Positions 27,201 through 37,274 of a stretch of DNA of 64,000 nt are shown here, in pieces. The notes under the pieces are model-generated. The model worked only from the letters and a program-made list of their open reading frames with translations. It did not search any database and was not told the origin of the DNA. The DNA is from Lineus longissimus. Taxonomy: Eukaryota; Nemertea; Pilidiophora; Heteronemertea; Lineidae. The stretch spans positions 5,704,001 through 5,768,000 of the forward strand of contig NC_088312.1 in the NCBI RefSeq assembly GCF_910592395.1, given 5' to 3'. The translations under genes and the position numbers were made by a program. Within the stretch, counting starts at the first letter, position 1; each line of letters opens with the position of its first letter.

Positions 27201-28153
27201 AATACTGGTAATCCCGTCACTGCTGCTCTTTGAAGGCCTGCTGATGTCAATCCATTAAGACCATAAACCTAATGACAAAACGTATGTTGCATCATGTTGC
27301 ACAAGGGTATTAGCAAAGCAGTGATAAAAGAAGATATGGAGTTAACCCTTCTCCTTTTGGAGGCTCAGGAAAGCAACATGTGATGAAAATAAGAATTTGT
27401 ATTTAGTCTCTTTAAAAAATGGCACAGTTCTCATGGTAAATTTAGACAACCACGATCTCACTGCATTTAAACAATGGGCCCGATTGGATTGTTATGATAT
27501 TAAAAAACGACCAAAGCTAGCATGGATTGCACAATGGATCTCAACCTTGACTAAACTAAAATTGTCAGTTAGCGCTTTGTGAACAAGAACTATCATAAAA
27601 CAAAGGGCATAGTGAGAGGAAATCTTATCCTCGTAATATCATGAGACCCATCCATGCACTGGAACCCTCCCTTCGACTGAGGACACCTTCTTAGAATGTT
27701 TTGCCCCTTCCAAAAATTGGAAAAGACACATACTTTTGTTACCTAACGACTTCCTTTATTTGAACATCTTCCAAAGGTCAAAGGTCACTCATATAAGAAA
27801 CAAAATGGCTGCTATCACTTATTTATATGAAATGTTCTTCACAGGGCTAAAAACACAATAGGGGTTAAAATAGGGACAACTTGTCACCATTATCAAGGAT
27901 TTGCAGCCAAAATCAAGACGAATGTAATTTGATGGAAACCTATGTATAATTTTCATATATCTTGCCAGACATATGTCAGGATTACAAATTTTCACAGAGA
28001 TTAATTATAACGATAAGGAAGAAGATAAGGAGGTGAAACCAAACATATATATCACAATTCAACAAAAGTCATATTGGGGATGTATCAGAATCAGTTTTAC
28101 TAATAACAATTGAGGAGATGATAAGGTCACGAAGTGAAATCAAAAGTACCTAC

Positions 28154-28255
28154 CTCGTAAGAGGGTTTGATGCGTTGCTAGCTGCCGATCTTGTCCTCAC
28201 TTTAAACCAGCCTCAGTTCATGATAGCATTCAAGATGGCGTCAGGTACCCTGCGT
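28154..28255 (-). promoter_or_regulatory. Candidate 5' UTR exon / promoter of synaptotagmin
   Basis: On the minus strand the sequence ...CTTACGAG is followed at 28,153 by a strong donor (GTAGGTAC). About 80 bp upstream on that strand lies CGCCATCTTG, the complement of a YY1-type motif often found near metazoan start sites. Joining this exon to the acceptor at 11910 would make a spliced 5' UTR. The end near 28,255 is arbitrary. This is inference and weak. Confidence 0.25.
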
Positions 28256-29700
28256 AGAAACCAAAATTGATTCAGCTATTGATCTGTAGTGTTATATCAT
28301 TCACCGCCCAATTTCTGTTGAATATCGGGGAAAAATATGTCAAGGAAAACAAATTATTACGTCGATTATCTGACCAAATCTCTCAAATACAGATGGCTGC
28401 CTTCTCAGTGACTTATTTCAGTTGCTTAAACGGTTATGTCATAAATCTAGGGATTGGCTGGAAGCAACGAGACACAAATTGTACAAGTTATGTAAACCAA
28501 TGAAATGGCTAGTATCAAGCACTACATCGGAACTAGCAAAGAAAATCAATAATGCCGCATAGCTGATGAGGACCGACACTAGCTTGCGCTAATGTTAGCC
28601 ATGGCTTAATAATACCACGACAACCATCAATTAATTGGTTTTTAGTTTTGCGTGTTTTTTTAGCCTTTACCTTATACCTCTGGTGTTTATTGATGGCATT
28701 ACCTTGATCATATACCATGGAACCCCGGCTGAGTAACATGACCACCCATGGGACCGAGGTTGAATGGTAGCTAATTCTAATGCTTTCATAAGTTCAAAAT
28801 TTTGAAAAATTTTCAGAGTCAAAAAAGTTTTAGAACTGATGATTCTGGTTCATTTTGAGCAGAAAAAAAGTGAAAAAAATATTTGGACTTAATAGAGAAG
28901 AGAGATTCTACAGTATATCATTAAAAAAAACAACCCCAGCAATATCATGAGATACAGCGGAACCTCCCTTAGCAGACACCTCTCTATTGAGGACAACCTC
29001 TCTATCAAGGACACTAGTTTTGGTCCCAAAGTGGTTTTGTCTCCATTCAATTTGACATCAGGACACAAGGACAGCACTTGTCAGTCCCGAGGGTGTCCTT
29101 AATAGAGAGATTCTACTGTAGGCCTATATATATATATATTCAAGTTTAATCTGGCCAGTCTCCCCTATCACGATGGAGCTTTCTACAATAATCATCAATG
29201 GGCATATTATAATGGTCAATGTGGCCTAGGCTTACCGCAGTACAGTTAGGCCTGAAAGATCCAGTAACCATAGAAACAAAGCATGCAGCTCTAAAAACAC
29301 TAATTTCAGTCTACATTGATAAATTTGATGTAAAATTTGACTCTGATCCCATAATCACAAAAAGTTGCATTGGAAAAGAGCCAAAATTGCACTAAAATTG
29401 AATTGAAAATTAACATGGAAGAGGGCGTGGTGAGTAGTGAATAAGCCTCAACTCCGACTCCCTCGCGGTTCTCACCCAACCGAAAATGGCGCCGGTCTTG
29501 TCTTGTCTGGCTGGTCTTTTCATATTTTCATTATAGATTTATTCCATTCTTCAAAACGCATACGTGTCAAAGATATAAAAAAATTATTATTGAAATAAGG
29601 AAGCTCATGTAGGTTAGTATTGTTCATACTCGTCATACCGAAAACTGTGTGAAAAAGTGTCCCGAATTTGGGGACAAATGCACAACCAGTTACCAGGCTC
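28256..29700. other. Intergenic stretch between synaptotagmin and the first finger locus
   Basis: No coding region seen. It holds a MITE-like repeat at about 28,893-29,125, a short TA microsatellite at about 29,128-29,140, and an AAAATGGCGCC motif at 29,483-29,493 that resembles a YY1/core-promoter site and could mark the start of the plus-strand locus. Confidence 0.5.
28893..29125. repeat. MITE-like repeat with AATAGAGAGATTCTACTGTA-type ends
   Basis: TTAATAGAGAAGAGAGATTC near 28,888 and TTAATAGAGAGATTCTACTG near 29,098 are two near-copies of one phrase. Between them, CAGCGGAACCTCCCTTAGCA and the CTCTCTATTGAGGAC / CTCTCTATCAAGGAC phrases are related to the complement of the same phrase. Part of the motif (GGAACCT...TTAGCAGACACCTCT) reappears near 36,530. 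The limits are approximate. Confidence 0.5.
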
Positions 29701-29769
29701 GGGAGCTGAGGAGGGACAGCATTCATGTCTTTGTTTCATACGTGCATATTGTCGTTAAGAAGTCACAGC

Positions 29770-30022
29770 CCCAATAGCAACAGTCTTGTGATGATGACTG
29801 ATTGATTGATTAGTTGATTGAGATGGCAAGAGCCTGTAAATTGCTGATAGATGAGAGGGATGGACAATTTTGACGAAGGCTGTTGTACCAGTGGAGACAG
29901 ACCGAGGTAGAGCCCAAACAGGATGCGTGTATTGTACGCGCCAGTCACTGATCCAAAGGTTGACCGCCTTCAACGTTGCTTAACTTCCACTCTGGGGCCA
30001 ACGCGCCAACCACTGGGCCATA
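29770..30022 (-). mobile_element. Composite tRNA-like / 5S-rRNA-like SINE, copy 1
   Basis: Read on the minus strand, 30,022-29,993 contains a tRNA A box (GGCCCAGTGGTTGGCGCG). Next, 29,989-29,941 matches the 3' half of 5S rRNA: GAAGTTAAGCAACGT, then CGGT, then TTGGATCGGTGACCG (5S has TTGGATGGGTGACCG). A body follows, then a tail of (ATCA)n-type repeats near 29,800-29,825. The 5S box A and box C regions are both recognisable. I call it a SINE with a chimeric polymerase III head. Confidence 0.7.
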
Positions 30023-30198
30023 AAGGAATTCCCTCATGGCCGGCGGGTTAAGCCGTGCCATATACCTGGGCCAGGCTGGGGGTAATCATTCCCCCCTTCG
30101 GACAGAGATGGATCGTCCTCGATCCTACTTAGCGCTTCATGCGTCTCAGTACCGAACTACAAATCCAGAGCTCGCATCGCGTGGGAAGGTCTGCCAGA

Positions 30199-30323
30199 TG
30201 TATTGTACGCGCCGGTCACCGATCCAAAGGTTGACCGCGCTCAACGTTGCTTAACTTCCACTCTGGGGCCAACGCGCCAACCACTGGGCCATAAAGGGTT
30301 AAGCCGTGCCATATACCTGGGGG
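30199..30323 (-). mobile_element. Composite tRNA-like / 5S-rRNA-like SINE head, copy 2
   Basis: This is nearly identical to 29,928-30,069 except for a 20-bp deletion between the head and GGTTAAGCCGTGCCATATAC. The 5S-like part is 30,259-30,212 and the tRNA-like part 30,292-30,263 on the minus strand. The shared flank GGTTAAGCCGTGCCATATAC follows both copies, so a local duplication is more likely than two insertions. It lies about 120 bp upstream of the coiled-coil exon. Confidence 0.7.
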
Positions 30324-30442
30324 TACTATACTATGCGCATGTCACTAGCTAGCAACTACGGTATAAAAATTATGTTTAGGTTGATTACATTCGTGTTCTC
30401 TTCTTAAAACTACCCCTCCTAAATTTCTCATTTCGTTTGCAG

Positions 30443-31108
30443 AAATGTCTTACTGATGTCTCACTTATAATGAAGGACGGTACGATGTCGATGCCGGAGT
30501 CCCAAGAAGAAGAGAGCAGCCCATCGGAAAATATGCAGATGGAGCTGCACAGCAAAGGTGCTGTTCTGACCAAAGCCTGGTCAGACTTGTTTAGCTTTAT
30601 AACGAAATATCAGGCAGAGCTGACGGTGAAGGAAAATGCTGTTGAAATTGCTGATCGGGAAATCTCCATGCGGAGAAAGCAGTTGGAGGAGATGAAACCG
30701 ATGGTGGAAGCAGGGAATGATGAGATATCCAGATTACAGGACGAGATTCAAACAAAGGAAAGACTGCTGAATAAGTCGCAAACTGAACTGTCTATGAAAG
30801 TACGAATGTTACAACAGGTGCAAACAGACTTATCTTGTAACATGGAACTTTTAGAAAAAGCCAGGTCTGAGCTCTTGGATAGACAGTCGGAACACGTGCG
30901 TGATACAAGTGATTTAGAACGCTTGAAATCCGAGCTGATCATTAAGCAGGAACAGATACTGATTAAAGACAATCTGCTGAAAAAGTTACAAAATCAGTTG
31001 ATGAAAGAAAACACTGAGCTTAGGGATCAGTTAGAACTTGAAAGAAGAGCCCTTGAATTGGAACGAAGGTCTCATGAACTGACTAAGAAAAGCCTTAGAG
31101 AAAAATCG
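30443..31108 (+). CDS. Locus 1 shared exon A: coiled-coil N-terminus
   Basis: The acceptor AG is at 30,441-30,442 after a pyrimidine tract. Coding starts at ATG 30,470 (MKDGTMSMPESQ), the first ATG not followed at once by a stop, and conserved in locus 2. Coding ends in phase 0 at the donor GTGAGT (31,109). It gives 213 residues. Residues 1-39 are acidic/serine-rich and then conserved (MELHSKGAVLTKAWSD). Residues 40-207 form twelve exact 14-residue repeats, such as KERLLNKSQTELSM, with a hydrophobic residue at position 5 and E/D-L/I at 11-12. That is an uninterrupted two-heptad coiled coil, so it is likely a homo- or heterodimerisation part. I do not recognise the family. It is not a BTB, KRAB, SCAN or ZAD domain. 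Confidence 0.9.
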
Positions 31109-31366
31109 GTGAGTCTCTTAAAATACATGTAGGTTGAGTGACAATAAAGATCGTTCACACCCATCGTGAGAGAGAATTTAACTTGATAAGAATCCGATAC
31201 CTTGTGTGCATATTTGGTGAAATCTGTGATGGCAACCGCCGAACAACATGATCACGACAGTCGACATAACACCATTTTGGGACATTACAAATTAAACTAA
31301 AATCTCTAGATGGGTCTTCATAAACACTGCCATTCTTGAACAATCCCAATGTTTTTTTCATTTCAG

Positions 31367-32008
31367 AAACCATCCCATGGTCTGTCCAGCAGTCACTCTG
31401 GCAATGTGATTGAGATCCCAGACTCCCCTCCAACTCTCGATCTTTCCGTCGAACAAGCAGATGATTTCGGCCTCTCAAACATCATATCTGAAGCCGAGTC
31501 CCAATCTCAACAAACGTCTCAACTTCGCTATTCCCAATCGCAGGAGTCTGCACCATCTCACATTGGATTTAGGTCTTCAGAGACATTTAGTACGCATTCT
31601 TCTTCATCCATGACAACCATGCCTGTAAAACGACATTGGCCCTCACAATCACAATCGCCCTCCACCTCATCAGCACAAAAATTTGCAAAGTTTTCACACA
31701 CACCAGTGGCCGATTCAGAATTCCCGCAACCAGGTGATAGTTATAATGAAGGCACTGCCACTCAGTCTGATGTGTTCTTTCCCTTGAGTGTCGATCCTGA
31801 TACAGACAGTAAAGCAGGTATCATTGACACCTCCGCTAGTGTTATGTATACAGACTCTGAAGTGCTGGGTGAGGGACAATATTCAGGTACCATGCCCGGT
31901 ACGCCTAGTTCAGAAACAAGTGACAGTAATCAGGGACCCCAAGTGTCAATGTCGGGGGCCGTTTCCAGTGCGGGATTGTCACCAGGACAAGTCGGACCTG
32001 ATGGAAAG
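31367..32008 (+). CDS. Locus 1 shared exon B: S/P/Q-rich segment with SIM-like motif
   Basis: The exon starts after TTTCAG at 31,361-31,366 and ends in phase 0 at the donor GTAGGG (32,009): 642 nt, 214 codons. It opens KPSHGLSSS. Conserved blocks shared with locus 2 are NVIEIPDSPPTLDLS, DFGLS.IIS.AES, FFPLSV and TSDSNQGP. The rest is low-complexity S, Q, P and T. VIEIPDS resembles a SUMO-interaction motif (hydrophobic core followed by acidic and phosphorylatable residues). The segment looks disordered and is likely an effector or partner-binding region. No enzyme domain is visible. With exon A it makes a 427-residue common part. Confidence 0.88.
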
Positions 32009-35000
32009 GTAGGGATCAGTTTGAAATACTCTTCCTGTAGTTTTAGATGTGTTGGAGGTCTTTATTTCGTTGGCAATCAGTCAGTGAGTCTGAGATGTTT
32101 TTATATTTATTCATTAGAATAGTGAATAAAAAGGGGAACTTTTTAAGTTGGTTGTTCATGATCTCATTGTCATGAATTTGTGTCAGTTTGAGAAATAATC
32201 TTGAAAGTTGAAAGCCAACTTCATATTCCTCTGAAGTTCTGAGATCAAACCTTTGAGTCTGAGGTGAAATTTCTTCCTGCTTGAAAGTTTTTGAAGTCTT
32301 TTCAGAGAGAGGAATCAAGAACATCTCACAGTCTGTTTGCCGTGTGATAAAGGGCTTCCAATAGAGGGTATGATATGGTAATGAAACAAGTGTCAAAGAT
32401 TGTCCAGCAATGTCTTGTCAAAAGATCGAATAAACTTTGAGATCTACATTTAAACAGCTTATTGAAAATACTGATTTTAGGCTAGTGGTATACTATGCAA
32501 AGACGGTTACAGGAAAATTCGTCCCTGGATAATTCGTCCCCCAGGAAAATTCGTCCCCGGAAAATTCGTTCCTGAGGATAATTCGTCCCCGGAAAATTTG
32601 TCCCCGAGGATAATTCGTCCCCGGAAAATTTGTCCCCGAGGATAATTCGTCCCCAGAATATTTTACAAAGTTGAAAGTTTCTGACTTTACTTTCTAAGAC
32701 TCTTAAGTCTTGTCAAATGGACTGTAGTAATAACTAATACTTTCGATTTTTCTCATTCAGTGTAACATCCCTCTTTACTACCATACTAGCCAGTTACCTA
32801 CCCCACTATTTTTATAGTAGGTAGAAGTAGGCAGGCGAAATATTTTATTGAAGAATTTAGAGCTTTTCTTTCATTCTGACCAGTAAAAATACTTATTTGA
32901 AAAAAAAATTTATTTAGCCTGCCTACTTCTACCTACTATGAAAAGAGTGGAGTAGGTAACTAGCTAGTAGGGTAGTAAAGAGAGATATAATGAATGAGAA
33001 AAGTCGAAAGTAGTAAGTAGTAGTTATTACTGGAAAGTAATGTCAGAAACTTTCAACTTTTGTTTAATTTTCCGGGGACGAATTATCTTAGAGGACGAAT
33101 TTCCCAGGGATGAATTATCCTAGTGGACATATTTTCCGGGGATGAAATTTTCCTCGGGGACGAATTTTCCAGGGACGAATTATCCTCGGGGACGAATTCT
33201 CCAGGGACGAATTATCCTCGGGGACGAATTTTCCTAGGGGACGAATTTTCCGGGGACAAGTTTTCCGGGGACGAATTTTCCTAGAGCCGCAAAGACCTGT
33301 GTGGTCACACACAGCCACATTGTTCATTGTGATCTACCCTGGACATTGCATATCATACCCTCTTATCACAACACATCACATCTCTTCGACTTGAGTACTT
33401 GTTCGCTTGCACTGAGCTTTCTTGGAAATAAGAGATTTGTGTACATCTGTAAAAAGTGAAGGATTGCTCTTCAAATTTTCAAATGTATTTAGAAGTGTTT
33501 AAAGAAAGGCCCTCCTCATCCTAAAAAACCGCCTATGAAGTTGATAACATGAACTAATTACTGTACATTTTGTACAAATCAGTGTCTGCCAACTTTTGAG
33601 TGCAGGACCTGGAAGTAATTTCCAAGTTTTTCGAGAAGTTTTGTGCAGACTGCAAGTGTGCGTGATCTAGTCAGTGTTGCTGATATGTTGAAGCAGTTGG
33701 TACAGTGTCATAAAAAACAAGATTAATCATATTGTCTCTATATCAAATGTGAGAAGATTTAGAAATGTATTCAATGGCTATTTTGATGATAGGTTTGTAT
33801 CAGGACACTGTGTACTCTGCTTTGACATGTCGCTATCCGGTTGCTTTCCTTGTGCCTTGACAAATAGATTCTATCAACTGATATATCTTGTCTGTATCCA
33901 TCTCTAGTACAGCTTTTAAAGAAACAATTCATGTCTGCACGGTATTGACCAGTATTGGCTGGAGTTTGTCAGCTGTACAAGTGAAAGTCTAGGTGAGCAG
34001 ATTTGAAGTTTAGGTGACTTGTCGGGAAAGACTTTCAACAAATCGGACAATCTGTTCCAGTTGGACTTGCAGATCATAGATATTCATTGATACACCTTGA
34101 AAATAGAATTTACCCCACTGCACTTCCTTCCATTTTAGGTTCAGAGATACTTCAATTTGTTTACATTTTCAGCAGAAGTTCTATCTTTCAGGATGCTTCT
34201 GTTTGTCCATGATTGACTTATAACATCCATTCAGATTATGTTACTTATTTTCAATACATGTAGCACTGAAAAAAGCCTTTTATTAACTGCCCTCTGGCTC
34301 TGACAGATATTCATATAGTATTGCAGAATCATTGCTCTCTCTACTTGTCGAGGATACACAAATGGAATACCACTGCAGAAATGTTGGAAATCCTGGATTC
34401 TGGGCGAACTGGATGCACGATAGGATAAAAACTGAGGTGCTTTGCCTTGCCATTTTCAGCAAAGAGTGTGATGTATACTGATGACAATAAAAGGGATGTG
34501 TGAATTTCAATAATAATGCATCGTACTTCAAGTCGTACAATAGAGCCCGAACTCATTCGGACTTGCAGTCATTGCCTTCAAAACCCATTGGGAATATCTG
34601 CTGAACAGTCCAATGCTCAGGCTCTTCAATTTTGTTTTGCACTTGCACCTTGGACAAAGGAAAGATCCTTTCACCTGTAAATGGTACAACAAACAGTTTC
34701 AAAGATGAAAAACCATGTGATTGTCACACAATGAAAGGGTGGTGCATTCATGAAAGAAAGGCCATGTGTGCAGACATGGCGTGAGGTGTTTTGGTTCTCG
34801 CACAGATGTGAAGAAGCATCTTACTTGTCATTTGGAATGCATGGCAAGTTATTATCAAGCAACGAATTAGAAGATCTAACTTGAAGCCCCATATCCCATT
34901 GGGTTTACAACACTGATGATCCACCATGCACAAGAGTTGGAGGAGAACCAAGCCAAAGCTTTGTGTCTGCAATTTGCAGTCCATCAAATGAGACCTAAAA

Positions 35001-35301
35001 CCAAAGTGGTTATGCGGCCACCACTGGCAGGAAGGGCACAATATCTCATATGGGTGGTCATTCTTCTTTGGAGTCAGTTATTCGTGCATGGCTAGAACGA
35101 CTAGCATCATGCGGGCTTTGCATCCTACTCTCCGTGGACTGACTTAATATACTTCCTGTTGGGTTTTAAAATATATACAAATAAAGTTTTTTGCAGCAAC
35201 TTCAGGGGACGCGTTTCATTTATGGCAAATTTATTGCCTGCCTTGAAATATTACTTATACAGTCCATAAACTAGTCTAAGACTATGTCTCTTATTTTGCA
35301 G
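32009..35301. other. Intron between exon B and first finger exon
   Basis: A 3.3-kb intron holding the foldback element at 32,505-33,288. I see no coding exon. A minus-strand open frame near 34,750-35,040 has one degenerate CPSC...H segment that might be a relic, but I cannot support it. A hexamer AATAAA occurs at 35,180. Confidence 0.6.
32505..33288. mobile_element. Foldback transposon with tandem-repeat arms
   Basis: The two ends are inverted: GGTTACAGGAAAATTCGTCC on the left, and the complement of the right end reads GGCTCTAGGAAAATTCGTCC. The direct flank GCAAAGAC occurs at 32,497-32,504 and 33,289-33,296, an 8-bp target-site duplication. Each arm has a tandem array of TTCGTCCCC units (32,513-32,655; complement at 33,070-33,285) and an inner inverted part (about 32,680-32,850 against 32,915-33,060). 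The whole is a near-palindrome of 784 bp with a short central spacer. There is no transposase, so it is non-autonomous. Confidence 0.9.
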
Positions 35302-35664
35302 TTTAGAACCCCAGATCGGGTGAGATCAGGAAAAATAATCAGCAGACACACACGAGAACCTCGTTCAGACATCACTGCATACAGATGTCCTGTTTGTGGG
35401 CTACACTGCCCGACACCTAGCACACTATCCAGACACATGGTGCAGCACACAGGGGAACGACCTCACATGTGTCAAATTTGCCATAAAAGCTTTACGCGGA
35501 GCTTTAGTTTGAAAGTGCATTACCGTGTCCATACTGGTGAAAGACCATACAAATGTGATATATGTGGGCGGCAGTTTGCCGTCAAGTCAAATCGAGAAGC
35601 ACACATGATGGTGCACAAGTCGAAAGAAATCCATTCTATGATATTACAAGACAAGGCAACATAG
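35302..35664 (+). CDS. Locus 1 terminal exon 1: three C2H2 fingers
   Basis: The acceptor TTTTGCAG ends at 35,301 and the frame opens in phase 0 with FRTPDRV, giving 120 residues and a 547-residue isoform. A 30-residue basic spacer leads to three fingers at about residues 32-54, 60-82 and 88-110. Recognition residues (-1,2,3,6) are T,S,T,R; R,F,S,V; V,S,N,A. Finger 1 has Cys where the core Phe normally sits. In finger 3 the core Leu of the helix is Arg (SNREAH), also seen in the exon at 39,815. Linkers are TGERP. The tail after the last His is 10 residues. Confidence 0.92.
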   Translation, partial: FRTPDRVRSGKIISRHTREPRSDITAYRCPVCGLHCPTPSTLSRHMVQHTGERPHMCQICHKSFTRSFSLKVHYRVHTGERPYKCDICGRQFAVKSNREAHMMVHKSKEIHSMILQDKAT

Positions 35665-36221
35665 GAAAAAACCAAGACAAAGGACTTTAGAAAATGGTCA
35701 CTCTCTCTGAATGCCATTATACCATCTTGGTTGTCATTATAAGGCGGAGGACTGATTGAGTTGTCATGATCTCAGTTCAAGACCCGGAAATGGGATTTTT
35801 GGGTTTTTGGACCACTGTTGGGTTCTTGCTTGTCCTTCCAGGTTCAGCTCAAGTGATGCACTGTATGAGCAGCTCCTTGATACACTATCATGTCTCATTG
35901 GTGGTCTGTAGACTGTTTATGTACCAGTGACAGTACTAGTTTTCTCCACGATAGTACAATTACAATGCCTGTTGAGGTTGTGAAAATGTGAACAAAATTC
36001 TGAAAACAGCCGTGTGTACAAAGATGTAATGTCTGTAAACTGAAGTAGCACAGTCGTTTTTCAGCTCCTGAATCTTCCTCTACTATGTGGAGGCTGGAAA
36101 TGGCTTGATCAATTTGACAAATGTGTCACATACCCATTTTCAGTGTTCAGATTTTCTGTCCAGAGCTTTCGAATCCAGTGTTCTCAGCATGGCAATAAAG
36201 TTTCCCCTCCTCTACTTACAG
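35665..36221. promoter_or_regulatory. Interval between terminal exons 1 and 2, with poly(A) signal
   Basis: Probable 3' UTR of terminal exon 1, then the acceptor region of exon 2. AATAAA at 36,194-36,199 lies only 22 bp before the AG of exon 2 (36,220-36,221), so the 3'-end signal of exon 1 and the acceptor tract of exon 2 are interleaved. Confidence 0.5.
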
Positions 36222-36512
36222 CCTGCGCAAGCTTTGCCCGGAAAAGGTTTCGTATGTCAAATATGTGGCGCCATCTCTGCCCATCGTATGAATTACGAAG
36301 TCCACATGAGGACCCATACAGGAGAGAGACCTTTCAAATGTAACATTTGTGGAAAGACATGTCGCTCTAAAGGAAATCTTCAGATTCATACACGGATTCA
36401 TACAGGAGAAAAACCATATTCTTGTGACATTTGCAGGAAGGCATTCTCTCAGTCGGGCCATTTGCGGAGTCATAAGTTGACCCATATGTCGACAGATTTT
36501 CAAATGTTATGA
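36222..36512 (+). CDS. Locus 1 terminal exon 2: three C2H2 fingers, HR-NY type
   Basis: The exon opens at PAQALPGKG after CTACTTACAG and encodes 96 residues. Fingers lie at about 11-33, 39-61 and 67-89. Finger 1 ([17 protein letters not shown]) lacks the usual core Phe and has Tyr for the core Leu. The same odd finger recurs in the exons at 37,606 and 47,702 and in the relic at 38,200, marking one duplication lineage. Recognition residues are H,M,N,V; S,G,N,I; Q,G,H,S. The tail is HMSTDFQML. Confidence 0.92.
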   Translation, partial: PAQALPGKGFVCQICGAISAHRMNYEVHMRTHTGERPFKCNICGKTCRSKGNLQIHTRIHTGEKPYSCDICRKAFSQSGHLRSHKLTHMSTDFQML

Positions 36513-36965
36513 TATGGACAGACTGTGGAACCTTGATTAGCAGACACCTCTGGTACTGTATTCAGGCCATCCTCTTAAGGAATGACCCAGATTTAGTTAC
36601 AATACCTGTCTAACCTGACAGGTCATTTCCATTAGATTTGACCTCTAGTAGTATCTCCTCTCTATGTTGGGGGGGGGGGGGCAAGGTTCTCCTTTCTGGT
36701 AGAGATGTTCTGTATGTTTGAACTGGTTTCAAATTTCAAGGAACTTCGCTCCAATATCATATCAAGGCACCGAAATGAATACTTTTGGAAGCGTACTAGC
36801 ACACATGTTATCCTACCTATTGGAGTTTTCATGTTCTGTCTACTTTTCAGTCAACTGGCAAGTTACAAGATATTCTCTCTTAAAATTGCTTGTACTCTTC
36901 CAGGTTTAGAGCCCCCTCTCATCCCTGTTTACATCAGTGACACAAATATCTTCTCTTACTTTCAG
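36513..36965. other. Interval between terminal exons 2 and 3
   Basis: No coding. A fragment related to the MITE-like repeat of 28.9 kb begins near 36,530 (GGAACCTTGATTAGCAGACA), and a run of G lies at about 36,669-36,681. The open frame that runs from 36,705 into exon 3 is intron read-through before the acceptor. Confidence 0.5.
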
Positions 36966-37274
36966 TTGCAACGCAACCAACAAAATTCCAATCCTGCAAG
37001 GCGGCCGAATTTCATGTGTCTAATCTGTGATGTCCAGTTCCCAGAAAAACAAACCCTGGCCAGCCATATGCAGCAGCACGTGGGAGACTCACGGCCATAC
37101 AGCTGCACCTATTGTGAAAAAACCTTCCGCCAGAAACACCATCTTGGGGAACATTTACGTATCCATACGGGAGAGAAACCATTTGTTTGTAGCATCTGTG
37201 GGAAACGCTTTGCCAAGAAGTTTAATATGAGAGCGCACCATGTTACACATATCAGGAAAACACATTTGCACTGA
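36966..37274 (+). CDS. Locus 1 terminal exon 3: three C2H2 fingers
   Basis: The exon follows TTACTTTCAG (AG at 36,964-36,965) and opens LQRNQQNSN; 102 residues. Fingers lie at about 17-39, 46-68 and 74-96. Finger 1 ([17 protein letters not shown]) is joined to finger 2 by the long linker VGDSRP, in place of TGEKP. Recognition residues are E,Q,T,S; Q,H,H,E; K,F,N,A. ATTAAA at 37,290-37,295, just after the stop, is a possible weak poly(A) signal. Confidence 0.92.
   Translation: MQRNQQNSNPARRPNFMCLICDVQFPEKQTLASHMQQHVGDSRPYSCTYCEKTFRQKHHLGEHLRIHTGEKPFVCSICGKRFAKKFNMRAHHVTHIRKTHLH

Larger units (their letters stand above)
11911..28150. other. Long non-coding stretch upstream of synaptotagmin coding region
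   Basis: About 16 kb without any coding region I can support. It is probably a long 5' UTR intron of the minus-strand synaptotagmin gene. It holds a run of G at about 12,474-12,485, a duplicated segment at 14.76 and 15.16 kb, and many short open frames that show no family features and no splice context. Confidence 0.5.

Noticed and set aside
30360-30370. TATAAAAA before exon A of locus 1 as a core promoter
   Set aside because: The sequence between it and exon A ends in a clear pyrimidine tract and CAG acceptor, also present in locus 2, so the exon is more likely internal.
33115-33327. Open frame encoding a repetitive R/P/K peptide on the minus strand
   Set aside because: It is the translation of the foldback element's tandem arm.
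34748-35041. Minus-strand open frame with CPSC...H resembling a LINE C-terminal finger
   Set aside because: Only one weak finger-like segment, no reverse transcriptase or other domain nearby.
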